Origin: an uncultured Prevotellaceae bacterium
GTDB lineage: Bacteria > Bacteroidota > Bacteroidia > Bacteroidales > Bacteroidaceae
Length of the DNA: 33,907 nucleotides
NCBI GenBank assembly: GCA_902795605.1
Contig: CADBLU010000027.1
Coordinates: 1-33,907, forward strand
Direction of reading: 5' to 3'
Made by a program: the position numbers and the translations under genes. Positions 6,509 to 13,770 of this stretch are shown here, piece after piece (position 1 is the stretch's first letter; every line of letters starts with the position of its first letter). The notes under the pieces are model-generated. The model did not search any database. It was not told the origin of the DNA and worked only from the letters and a program-made list of their open reading frames with translations.

Positions 6509-8473
6509 CTAATATTGGGGTAATTCTGTCATCAGATAAAAATCATAGAAATAGGTGTGGCCATAGATAGGGTAGAGGGCCTCTCTCGCCTCTCTCATAT
6601 CCCTGCCGTCGTATTGGGCAAGGGTGCGTGCGAACCGGTCATAGCTTTCTGCCAGTCCGGGGGAGAAAGGCATGCTGCCGAGTCTGGGGTTGTTTTCCTC
6701 GATGCCAAACGTATAGGCGGCCTGCTGGTAATACAGCGGCAGTTGCACATTGGGATGCAGACGGACATAATTGGTGAACTGATACCAGAAATACCGTGGG
6801 TCTTTTACCCACATGGATGCCAGGAGACACTGCTCCTGAAAGACAGGGTCGCCGGTATAGATGCTTTGCGCGAGATGCTTCATCAAGTATTCTTCGACGA
6901 AGCCGTTGTCGGATCCAAGCACGTTGGCATAGTGGAGCATGTGGGTGATTGGCTCCATTTCCGGGTCTTTGGCTATCTGGTCGGGGTGGTTCATCAGGTT
7001 CTCTGCCCATGCCGCCCAGTCTTTGTAGAACGTGGTCTTCTTCAGGATATTGATATATTTTTTTGCCAGAGGTTTGTCGCCGTCGAGGATAGCGCAACGG
7101 GCCAGGTTTTTGAAATACTCCGTGCGCCATTCATACTCCACGCCCATCTCCGTAGACAAGCGTGTGCAGTCGTTCAACTTGCCGTATTGGTAATAGATCA
7201 TCATTCCGATGACCTGCATCATGCGGACATCGAAGGGAGCATTGCTGACTTTCGAGCCGTTCCTGAAATTGTACATCTCGGTGTTCTGGCGGCCCAGGCG
7301 GAACAAGGCCAGGTTTTTCATCATCACGATGGCCCGTGTAGGCTCATCCTCTTGGGCAGCCGCCTCGCTGACCACGCCTTCCCAGTCGAGCCGGTCGATG
7401 CAATGCTGCATCTTCAGCTCCCGGTGGTAATTGGAGTCTTTATACCAGAAATGTGCCACGGCAATGGCCAGCAGGGCCACAATGCCGACGGTCCATCCAT
7501 AGGCCGTTGTCCAGCGATACCATTTGCTGTCGGTGAAAGATTTCTTAGCAGCCTTCCCTTTCTTGTTCTTTTTCTGCTGGTTGCGTCTCTCTTTCTTGCC
7601 TGGCTGTGGCTCGCTGACCTCTGCCGTCTTTTGCGCTGCGGCCTCAGCCGTCTTTTGCGCTGCGACCTCGGCAGCTTTCAGCCGCGACCATGGCACACAT
7701 GCCATGACAGCAAAGAACAGCAACAGCAGATAGTATGGAATGTAGTATTGCTGATAGTCTTCCCTGATATAATAGAGCGGCAGTTCTGTGTAGTAGATGT
7801 TGGACAGGTTGGTCTCATAATAGAGATAGCGGTAGTAGAGCAGGGGGACAGCCGCTATGCTCACTGCTGCCACGATGGTGTTGAGAATAGCCGTGCCCCT
7901 CGAATGCAGCCGCCACGACCAGACAGCCATCAACAGGGTGGCCGCCAGTCCATAGATGCCCATCAGCGGATAGAAGACCACGGCGACGGCAAGGAGAAAC
8001 AGCGTGTGCAGATACCAGCGGCCCGGCAGACTGCGGAAAGCCCACAGCAGAACCACCACCGCGGTGCATCCGATGGTGGAGACGAAGGCGTGGCCGCGCA
8101 ATTTGAGCATATATACCCAGTAGCCCATGTCGACGATGGTCAGCAGCAGGAGTGCCACGGGGATGAGCATCAGAACCGCCCATTTGTCGGGCACTTGGAA
8201 GGTGCGTTTCGCCAATGCCATCAGAAGCAGCCACCACGCACACAACAGGAGCACCCCCAATGCGGGATGATAGAAAAACTGCGTGAAAAACGTGCCGAGA
8301 TAGGTGAGCATTCCACCCGACACCACCATCTGTTGCTTGAAATACAACGAGGTGTTGAGGAAAAGATTCATCTCCTGCACTTTCCAGAGCAGGTCGTTCT
8401 CATACACCAGCAAAGCACAGGCGATGGCGACCAGCGCCAGAAGCCATACTGCAATGAATGATCGTTTTTTCAT
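6509..8473 (-). CDS. Polytopic membrane protein with repeat-like C-terminal half (DUF6057-like)
   Basis: I place the start at ATG 8473, giving 654 residues beginning MKKRSFIAVWLLALV; an extension to 8524 would overlap the likely promoter. The first 262 residues hold about eight or nine hydrophobic helices. A linker at about 264-312 is rich in Ala, Lys and Gln and contains a tandem repeat of AAAQKTAE, coded by two 24-bp units at 7623-7670. One more helix (about 325-342) follows, then a soluble helical region to the end with TPR-like character. This matches my memory of the Bacteroidetes family DUF6057, which is uncharacterised. The overlap-close spacing with the CxxCH propeller gene suggests the two products act together at the inner membrane and periplasm. 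Confidence 0.82.
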   Translation of the reverse strand: MKKRSFIAVWLLALVAIACALLVYENDLLWKVQEMNLFLNTSLYFKQQMVVSGGMLTYLGTFFTQFFYHPALGVLLLCAWWLLLMALAKRTFQVPDKWAVLMLIPVALLLLTIVDMGYWVYMLKLRGHAFVSTIGCTAVVVLLWAFRSLPGRWYLHTLFLLAVAVVFYPLMGIYGLAATLLMAVWSWRLHSRGTAILNTIVAAVSIAAVPLLYYRYLYYETNLSNIYYTELPLYYIREDYQQYYIPYYLLLLFFAVMACVPWSRLKAAEVAAQKTAEAAAQKTAEVSEPQPGKKERRNQQKKNKKGKAAKKSFTDSKWYRWTTAYGWTVGIVALLAIAVAHFWYKDSNYHRELKMQHCIDRLDWEGVVSEAAAQEDEPTRAIVMMKNLALFRLGRQNTEMYNFRNGSKVSNAPFDVRMMQVIGMMIYYQYGKLNDCTRLSTEMGVEYEWRTEYFKNLARCAILDGDKPLAKKYINILKKTTFYKDWAAWAENLMNHPDQIAKDPEMEPITHMLHYANVLGSDNGFVEEYLMKHLAQSIYTGDPVFQEQCLLASMWVKDPRYFWYQFTNYVRLHPNVQLPLYYQQAAYTFGIEENNPRLGSMPFSPGLAESYDRFARTLAQYDGRDMREAREALYPIYGHTYFYDFYLMTELPQY

Positions 8474-8513
8474 AACTGCTGAAGCAAATATTTGGGACTC
8501 ACTATAGAAAATG

Positions 8514-8521
8514 CAAAAATA
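8514..8521 (-). promoter_or_regulatory. -7 element of the promoter of the membrane protein/propeller operon
   Basis: The minus strand reads TATTTTTG here, an exact TAnnTTTG match, about 40 bp before the ATG at 8473. No good TTTG lies at the expected distance upstream, so the -33 element is weak or absent. This supports the shorter start at 8473. Confidence 0.5.
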
Positions 8522-8628
8522 CAAAATTTATCGGAAAACGATTCTTTTTTGTTCTTCTTTTTCCCTCTTATGGCTGAACTCAATATTTGTGCCCAATCAT
8601 TTGTGGACGGAGCACGGACAAAAGAAAT

Positions 8629-8670
8629 CGTGCGCCACGTTGACGGCAAGATGCCGGAAAGTGGCGCACG
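8629..8670. terminator. Second hairpin downstream of the multi-module secreted protein gene
   Basis: Perfect 10-bp arms at 8629-8638 and 8661-8670 enclose a smaller 5-bp hairpin (8644-8648 with 8652-8656). On the minus strand it is followed by ATTTCTTTT. With the hairpin at 8682-8708 it likely ends transcription from the large minus-strand locus before the next operon. Confidence 0.72.
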
Positions 8671-8681
8671 ATGGAGGTCTG

Positions 8682-8708
8682 TTCCCTCTCTGCTAATCAG
8701 AGAGGGAA
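8682..8708 (-). terminator. First hairpin downstream of the multi-module secreted protein gene
   Basis: Perfect 11-bp arms (8682-8692 and 8698-8708) with a 5-nt loop, placed 7 bp beyond the stop codon at 8716. No T run follows directly; it probably acts together with the next hairpin or protects the mRNA 3' end. Confidence 0.72.
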
Positions 8709-8715
8709 AGTCAGT

Positions 8716-10797
8716 TTATTTCACAATATACTTCTTGCCGTTGGTGACAACGATGCCCTTGTAGTCTTTCGACACACGCTGGCCGGAGAGGTTGTAGGTC
8801 TCGGTGGCCACCTTGTTGCTCACCACGTTGCTGATGCCAGTGCCATCATCAAACATTTCAGGAGTACCGCCAAGAACCTTCACGATGAAGTTCTGAGCAC
8901 CTGTCTGGTTGATCAGAGACTCTGTGCCGTCTTCGAGTTTCCAGACGAAGTCCTTGAGCTCATAAGTGTTGGCGTCCTTGATTTCTGACAAGTTGAATGC
9001 GATGGACTGCAAATTCTTCAAGAAGCCACCGTCTGCCATAGTGCCGTCGCACTCAGAAGGAACAGTGAATGTGGTCTCGAAGTCCTGCCATTCCTCAGTG
9101 AAGTTCACGTCGCCGATAGCTGCCCAGTGAATGTAGTTGCCCGGCTGCTCGTGGCTCTGAGTGGAAGCCTTTGCTGGGATGGCGCTCTTGTACTTGAACT
9201 GGACGATGGTTGTCTCACCTGCGGAGAGAGGACGGTTGGCAAGAATCCAGAACTGGTTGTCCCAAGCCTGGCCTGTGCCACCTTCTTGCTCGGCATTGGT
9301 AAAGTCTCTCTCAAGTGCGTTGATAGTCACGTGTGTCGGGTTGGGGTTGATCTCCAGCGGAGCCTTGTCCTCTTCACCCTCAAGCTTGATGAAGTTGATC
9401 TGCTTGTAGTCGGGGACAATGGTGATGGTCCACACACCTGCGGCGGGGAGCTTAATCTTAACGTTTGAACCCTCGGTGTAGTCAAGCCAAGCCTCGGGAC
9501 TGTTCTCGATAGTGCCAACGGGCTTGATGGTCGAGCTCTTGAATGCTCTGTCATTGCCACGGACAGTAGAGATCATGACCTCGCTGACCCATGTGTTCGG
9601 TTTGCCTTGTGTGCCGACGGTAGCAACCATCAAGCCATCTTCCGAAGTAAACGGAGCGGCGTTGTCGAAGTCATACTCGATACCTTTCTCAGGATTTGAG
9701 CTGGCCACGAAGAGACCCTCGTCAAGTTTCATGAGAGACAGAGAGATATCGTCAATGTAGAAGTTGACAGCGTTCTTATTCTGCGGGTTCAGGTTGAATG
9801 CGATTGACCATGCGTCAGTAGCTGCGTCGGGAACAGTGAAGACACCGTCAAAATCCTGCCACTCTGTGGTGAAGTTGACATCGCCCACAGCTTGCCAGTG
9901 GACATAGTCAGACGGGTTCTGATGGTGGAACTGTGTGTTGGTAGTTGCGGCCTCAGAAGCCTTGTAACGGAAGTGGAGCTTGAACTGGTTGCCCACCTTG
10001 AAAACTTTGGAATTAGGAGCCTGAATCCAGAATTGGTTGTCCCATGAAGAGACATCAGCGCCGTCAGCACCAGCGGGAGAGTCGGCTACCTGGCCATGGA
10101 CGACGAATACGCGGTTGCCATCGACAGTCTCAATGTCGCAGGGGAACGGATCCCAACCGTCATTTTCATTCATGTTTCTGCCCTTCTCTTTGCCCCAGGC
10201 GCAGATAGTGAAGTTCTTCTCCTGGTCATTCCATCTGATGTTGGGATCAGCCCAGTCTTGCTCTGCATCACCGTTGGTGAGCTGCTCGAGCCATTCCACC
10301 GGGCGCTCCTCCTTAGCCTCATGGGTAATCTTCAGGTAAGCGATATCCCAGTCGCCGATATAGCCGCCACACTGCATGAGAATGTTGCCGTCATTGTTGG
10401 CTGCCTCATAGTCGACAGTGCCTTCCACCCAGTCGGTTGTGATGGGGAATTGGTCGTAGGGAGTCTGGCCGAAGCCGAGCATAGAGACGTTCTGAGCCAC
10501 ACTTCCCTTGATCTTGAAGTGGAGCGTATAGACAATGCCTACTTCAGCGTCAACACCGCCGATAGGGAAGAACTGGCAGTCCCAAGTGGGATCAGTAGCT
10601 TCCTCGCTGTGGAAGTGGAGGCAGCCATCCTGGATGGAGAGGCGTGCAAAAGCCGATTCGCTGCCGCGCCAGCTTGGGAACGGCACTTCAGAGATGTCTG
10701 TGTACTTGGAGAAGTCAACTTCAGCGTCGACAACCTCTTTCGCACTTGCTCCCAAGAAGCATGTCAAGAGAGCAAAAAGAGTAAAGAATTTCCTCAT
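8716..10797 (-). CDS. Secreted multi-module carbohydrate-binding-like protein with a T9SS-type C-terminal tail
   Basis: The 693-residue protein has a signal peptide cleaved after ASA at residue 19. At least three jelly-roll-like segments follow: about 20-158, 165-355 and 475-622. The second and third are clear duplicates, sharing WDNQFWI, a YxHW(Q/A)A(V/I)GDVNFT block and a FTVP strand, and both resemble CBM4/9-type modules. A further beta segment lies at about 370-475. The last 30 residues include YNLSGQRV and KGIVVTNGKKYIVK, typical of the type A sorting tails that Prevotella proteins use for type IX secretion. No catalytic motif is visible, so the protein probably binds glycan on the cell surface. 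It is the last gene of the locus and is set off from the others by 135 bp containing a strong hairpin. Confidence 0.82.
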   Translation of the reverse strand: MRKFFTLFALLTCFLGASAKEVVDAEVDFSKYTDISEVPFPSWRGSESAFARLSIQDGCLHFHSEEATDPTWDCQFFPIGGVDAEVGIVYTLHFKIKGSVAQNVSMLGFGQTPYDQFPITTDWVEGTVDYEAANNDGNILMQCGGYIGDWDIAYLKITHEAKEERPVEWLEQLTNGDAEQDWADPNIRWNDQEKNFTICAWGKEKGRNMNENDGWDPFPCDIETVDGNRVFVVHGQVADSPAGADGADVSSWDNQFWIQAPNSKVFKVGNQFKLHFRYKASEAATTNTQFHHQNPSDYVHWQAVGDVNFTTEWQDFDGVFTVPDAATDAWSIAFNLNPQNKNAVNFYIDDISLSLMKLDEGLFVASSNPEKGIEYDFDNAAPFTSEDGLMVATVGTQGKPNTWVSEVMISTVRGNDRAFKSSTIKPVGTIENSPEAWLDYTEGSNVKIKLPAAGVWTITIVPDYKQINFIKLEGEEDKAPLEINPNPTHVTINALERDFTNAEQEGGTGQAWDNQFWILANRPLSAGETTIVQFKYKSAIPAKASTQSHEQPGNYIHWAAIGDVNFTEEWQDFETTFTVPSECDGTMADGGFLKNLQSIAFNLSEIKDANTYELKDFVWKLEDGTESLINQTGAQNFIVKVLGGTPEMFDDGTGISNVVSNKVATETYNLSGQRVSKDYKGIVVTNGKKYIVK

Positions 10798-10864
10798 AAT
10801 AGAAAAAATTTAGATTAATAAATAGAAATAATGATAATATTGTATGATAGTTGGTCTCTTTGAA

Positions 10865-10917
10865 AGATAATTGCCAGGCGAAACGGAATGGCTCCATTCA
10901 TTCACTGGCAATTATCT
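10865..10917 (-). terminator. Hairpin between the GH10-like gene and the last gene of the locus
   Basis: Perfect 13-bp arms at 10865-10877 and 10905-10917 enclose a 27-nt loop with its own short stem (GAATGG/CCATTC on the minus strand). It lies 16 bp after the stop codon of the GH10-like gene, and the minus strand then reads TTTC. It is likely a partial terminator or mRNA-stabilising element that lets the last gene be expressed at a different level. The rest of 10798-10932 is AT-rich and shows no clear promoter. Confidence 0.68.
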
Positions 10918-10932
10918 GTCAGTAGGATTTTC

Positions 10933-12600
10933 TTATTTGCCGCTGAGGGCATCACAGAATGCCTTGTAGGTGGCCGTGCGCACCCAGTCCTTGCTCGAGG
11001 CGTCGACAGCCCAGAGTCCTACGGGGTCGCCTGTGTCGGCCAAGTTGCCCTTGCAGATACCAGCCTGCTTGTCCTTCGGAATCTTGTTCATATAACTCCT
11101 GATGACGTAGGCATAGTATTCGGCCAGTTTCTGACGCTGAGGCTCTTTGATATCTTTTGCCGTCACATTGGCACCCTCAGCATTCTGATACTTGATGTCG
11201 AAATTGGAGAGGCGGATCAATTTGCCGGTAGAAGCAAGGTTGGCAAGAAGATTGTCAAGGGCAGCCTGGTTGGCTTCCTGCGTGGCGGGGTTCTCGCTGT
11301 AGGTGAGGTTCAGTTTGGCGTTGATGCCGGCTATCTCGGCTCCTTTGGAATTCCAGAGATTGATCCAATAGTTGAGGCTCTCAAGTTTCTTGGAATCTTC
11401 AAGACCGGACTCACTGATAAAGAACTTCAGTTCGGAAGCGTTGCCGCCATGCCTTCCGAAAGCAGCCTTTGCGGCATTTGATACAACCGGAGCATAGTTC
11501 TCGCTCCCGACGATGTCTTGCCAGTAGATACTGCTCGTGGAGTGCTTCAGGTCATAGAGGCCGTTGTCGAGTGTTGCCTTGGAGTCGATTGCCTCGTCGA
11601 TAAGGTCGAAGGTCTTGATACGGCCTTCGTTGATTTTCATCAGACCGTCGCACCAAGCATTGATAGCATAATTGATGGTGTCTGCTATCTCTTTCTCTGT
11701 CTGCGGACGGTGGTTGTCAGGATAGTAGCCTACCTCCACCTTTTGGATATATAAGACAGCCGAAAAGGAGTTCTCTATTCTCAGGTAACCCTCAGTCACG
11801 CCTTCAGCGCTTTTGCTTTCCACCACAATCTTCGTCCATTTGCCGGCATTGAAGGTGAACTTTCCGTCAGGACCGGAACCTTTGACCGGGTTGCCGGAGA
11901 AAGTGACGGTAAAAGAAGCATTTCTGTCGGCTTTTGCCCAGAAGGTTGTGGTATATGTGGCGAGCGGATCCACTTCGAAGCCTTCAATAATACGGACTTG
12001 GCCAGGTATCGGAGCGGCACTGATTTGGAGAACGTTCTGACCATCATAGCTGACAATCGACGCTTTACCTTTCTCAATGGTACCGTTATAGGCACCTACA
12101 CTCATCTCGTTGAAATTGACCGACTTGCCTTCCACATAGTCCACCGGTACTTCAATAGGAGCGGTGAGTGTGTTCAGCCATTCGTCAGCCTGGTTGGCAT
12201 TAGCGAAAATCGGACTGCCATACACCTCGGCACCGATTTCTTCCGCATGCTCGAGCAGGTCCATCATGTCGAGGAAGTTCATCACACCTTTAGCGTTGAC
12301 AATGGTGCCAGACATCAGATTGGTGCCGAAAGCGATATTGTCGAAGTTGGTGATGGCTGCGGCATGAGGCAATTCCTGCTTGTTGAAGTCAGCGACCTTG
12401 AGTGTGGCGCCGATAGACATGTTCGGATAATTGGCTCTGTCGATGTATGACTTGACAGGAGCCAAATCGCTATACGGCCCTACGGTAGCTATGTCAGGTG
12501 CCGCAACGTGATAATCGTCTGTCACATTATAGTCGGCACAGGAGACCGCAAGTACACCCGCTGCCATCATCAAGAGACCGTTTCTAAACTTTTTATTCAT
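10933..12600 (-). CDS. GH10-like lipoprotein with inserted CBM, probably non-catalytic glycan-binding protein
   Basis: A 555-residue lipoprotein (AVSC, Cys21). Residues 48-145 resemble the start of a GH10 xylanase barrel, about 150-295 form a jelly-roll module inserted in the barrel, and 300-553 resemble the second half. Such an inserted module is known from Prevotella and Bacteroides Xyn10C-type enzymes. The acid/base site reads FDLIDEA, keeping Glu336 where GH10 has WDVVNEA. At the nucleophile site the usual TELDI reads SNFDI, putting Asn466 in place of Glu. The early NEM and WH motifs are also missing. The protein therefore probably binds xylan-like chains without cutting them, acting as a surface glycan-binding protein. 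The gene sits in the xyn10C position, 16 bp after the DUF1735-like gene. Confidence 0.8.
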   Translation of the reverse strand: MNKKFRNGLLMMAAGVLAVSCADYNVTDDYHVAAPDIATVGPYSDLAPVKSYIDRANYPNMSIGATLKVADFNKQELPHAAAITNFDNIAFGTNLMSGTIVNAKGVMNFLDMMDLLEHAEEIGAEVYGSPIFANANQADEWLNTLTAPIEVPVDYVEGKSVNFNEMSVGAYNGTIEKGKASIVSYDGQNVLQISAAPIPGQVRIIEGFEVDPLATYTTTFWAKADRNASFTVTFSGNPVKGSGPDGKFTFNAGKWTKIVVESKSAEGVTEGYLRIENSFSAVLYIQKVEVGYYPDNHRPQTEKEIADTINYAINAWCDGLMKINEGRIKTFDLIDEAIDSKATLDNGLYDLKHSTSSIYWQDIVGSENYAPVVSNAAKAAFGRHGGNASELKFFISESGLEDSKKLESLNYWINLWNSKGAEIAGINAKLNLTYSENPATQEANQAALDNLLANLASTGKLIRLSNFDIKYQNAEGANVTAKDIKEPQRQKLAEYYAYVIRSYMNKIPKDKQAGICKGNLADTGDPVGLWAVDASSKDWVRTATYKAFCDALSGK

Positions 12601-12616
12601 ATCCTTAGCCTCCTAA

Positions 12617-13750
12617 TTAATTGTTAACGTATTTGGGTGAGAAGAATACTTTCTGGTTTGACTCACGAGTCTGTACGACAAGGGTGTCGTTGGTGGACAC
12701 CTGGATGTCCTTCTTGGCGAAGTTGACTTCGTAAGCCAGTCGGAGGATGTCGCGCTGGACAGGCACTCCGTTGTTGCTTCCCCATTGGTAGTCTTTGTAT
12801 TCAGGCCTCTCAGTCCCCTTGGTGATGAACTCGCCAGAGCCGGTGACTGTCACATCCTCGTCGTCGGTGGAGATGGTGCAAGAATTGCCGTTGAACGTGA
12901 GGATGAGGTTGCACGACACAGAAGCACCTGAGGTCTTGAACGAGACCGGGAAGATGGCCTGTGACATGTTCTTGGTGTTGATGCCACAGACTTCATCGTT
13001 CTGGTTGACAGGATTCTCCGTGTAATGCTTGATGTCGGAGTTGACAAGTGACATATCCTTGCGGACCACTTTCGTGGTGACTCCCTTCTCTGTCACGTTG
13101 TCGACGCCGCGGCGGATATACTTACCCTGCCAGGGGTTCATATACTTCACGCAGTAGAGCACATAGTCCTTAGCTAAAGTACGCCAGTACTCTGTATTGG
13201 TACGTGCCGGCTGGAAATCGATGTCGGGACGTGGCGTGCCGGTGAGAATGTGGTCGATGCCTTTCGCGTTTGTCATCACCAGTGGAATGACATAGGTGTT
13301 CTCTATCGCTTTGGGGTCGTTGAAGAAAGCGTCGGTGAACTGAACCTCCACATAGCCTCTTGGCTCACCTTTATAGGCGATGACATTGGATGCAAGCTGA
13401 TAGTAGGATGTCGGCATGGGAAGCACGGGAGTAAAGGGGTTGCCGCCTTCATCCACGAACCACAGGTTGTTGCAGAGCGACTCGTCGACGGTAATATCTA
13501 CGTATGCGTCACGTCCGCCGTAGGCTCCACCCATCGTCGACCAAATCCTGCACTTGTGCTGGTTGTCGAGCGAGTTGTCATAGATATCGTTGCCGAGCAC
13601 GAGCGTACGTATCGGGTACTGATAGGCGAAGTAGGCTGTCGTTCCTCCTTCAAAGTCCGGGAACTCTTGCTCTGAATTATAGCAAGACGCTAATGAGAGA
13701 GTGAGGGCTCCCAGGGCTGCTCCGTATATATATTTCTTAAGTTTCATCAT
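12617..13750 (-). CDS. DUF1735/DUF5627-type lipoprotein, XusE-like position
   Basis: A 377-residue lipoprotein (LASC, Cys23). The N-terminal part (about 30-155) looks like the DUF1735 beta-sandwich common in Bacteroidetes glycan loci, including a TYVIPLVMTNAKGIDHIL segment. The C-terminal half (about 185-375) resembles DUF5627, which I recall next to GH10-like genes. By position between the second SusD and the GH10-like gene it corresponds to xusE of the P. bryantii xylan cluster. It is probably a surface-exposed glycan-binding lipoprotein. A second ATG directly follows the first and either could be used. Spacing to both neighbours is under 21 bp, so it is cotranscribed. Confidence 0.82.
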   Translation of the reverse strand: MMKLKKYIYGAALGALTLSLASCYNSEQEFPDFEGGTTAYFAYQYPIRTLVLGNDIYDNSLDNQHKCRIWSTMGGAYGGRDAYVDITVDESLCNNLWFVDEGGNPFTPVLPMPTSYYQLASNVIAYKGEPRGYVEVQFTDAFFNDPKAIENTYVIPLVMTNAKGIDHILTGTPRPDIDFQPARTNTEYWRTLAKDYVLYCVKYMNPWQGKYIRRGVDNVTEKGVTTKVVRKDMSLVNSDIKHYTENPVNQNDEVCGINTKNMSQAIFPVSFKTSGASVSCNLILTFNGNSCTISTDDEDVTVTGSGEFITKGTERPEYKDYQWGSNNGVPVQRDILRLAYEVNFAKKDIQVSTNDTLVVQTRESNQKVFFSPKYVNN

Positions 13751-13770
13751 GATTATACCTGTTTAAACGT

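Noticed and set aside
6557-8461. 634-residue open frame on the plus strand opposite the DUF6057-like gene
   Set aside because: Long only because the real gene has few antisense stops; the translation is His- and Gln-rich with no family pattern, while the minus strand encodes clear membrane helices.
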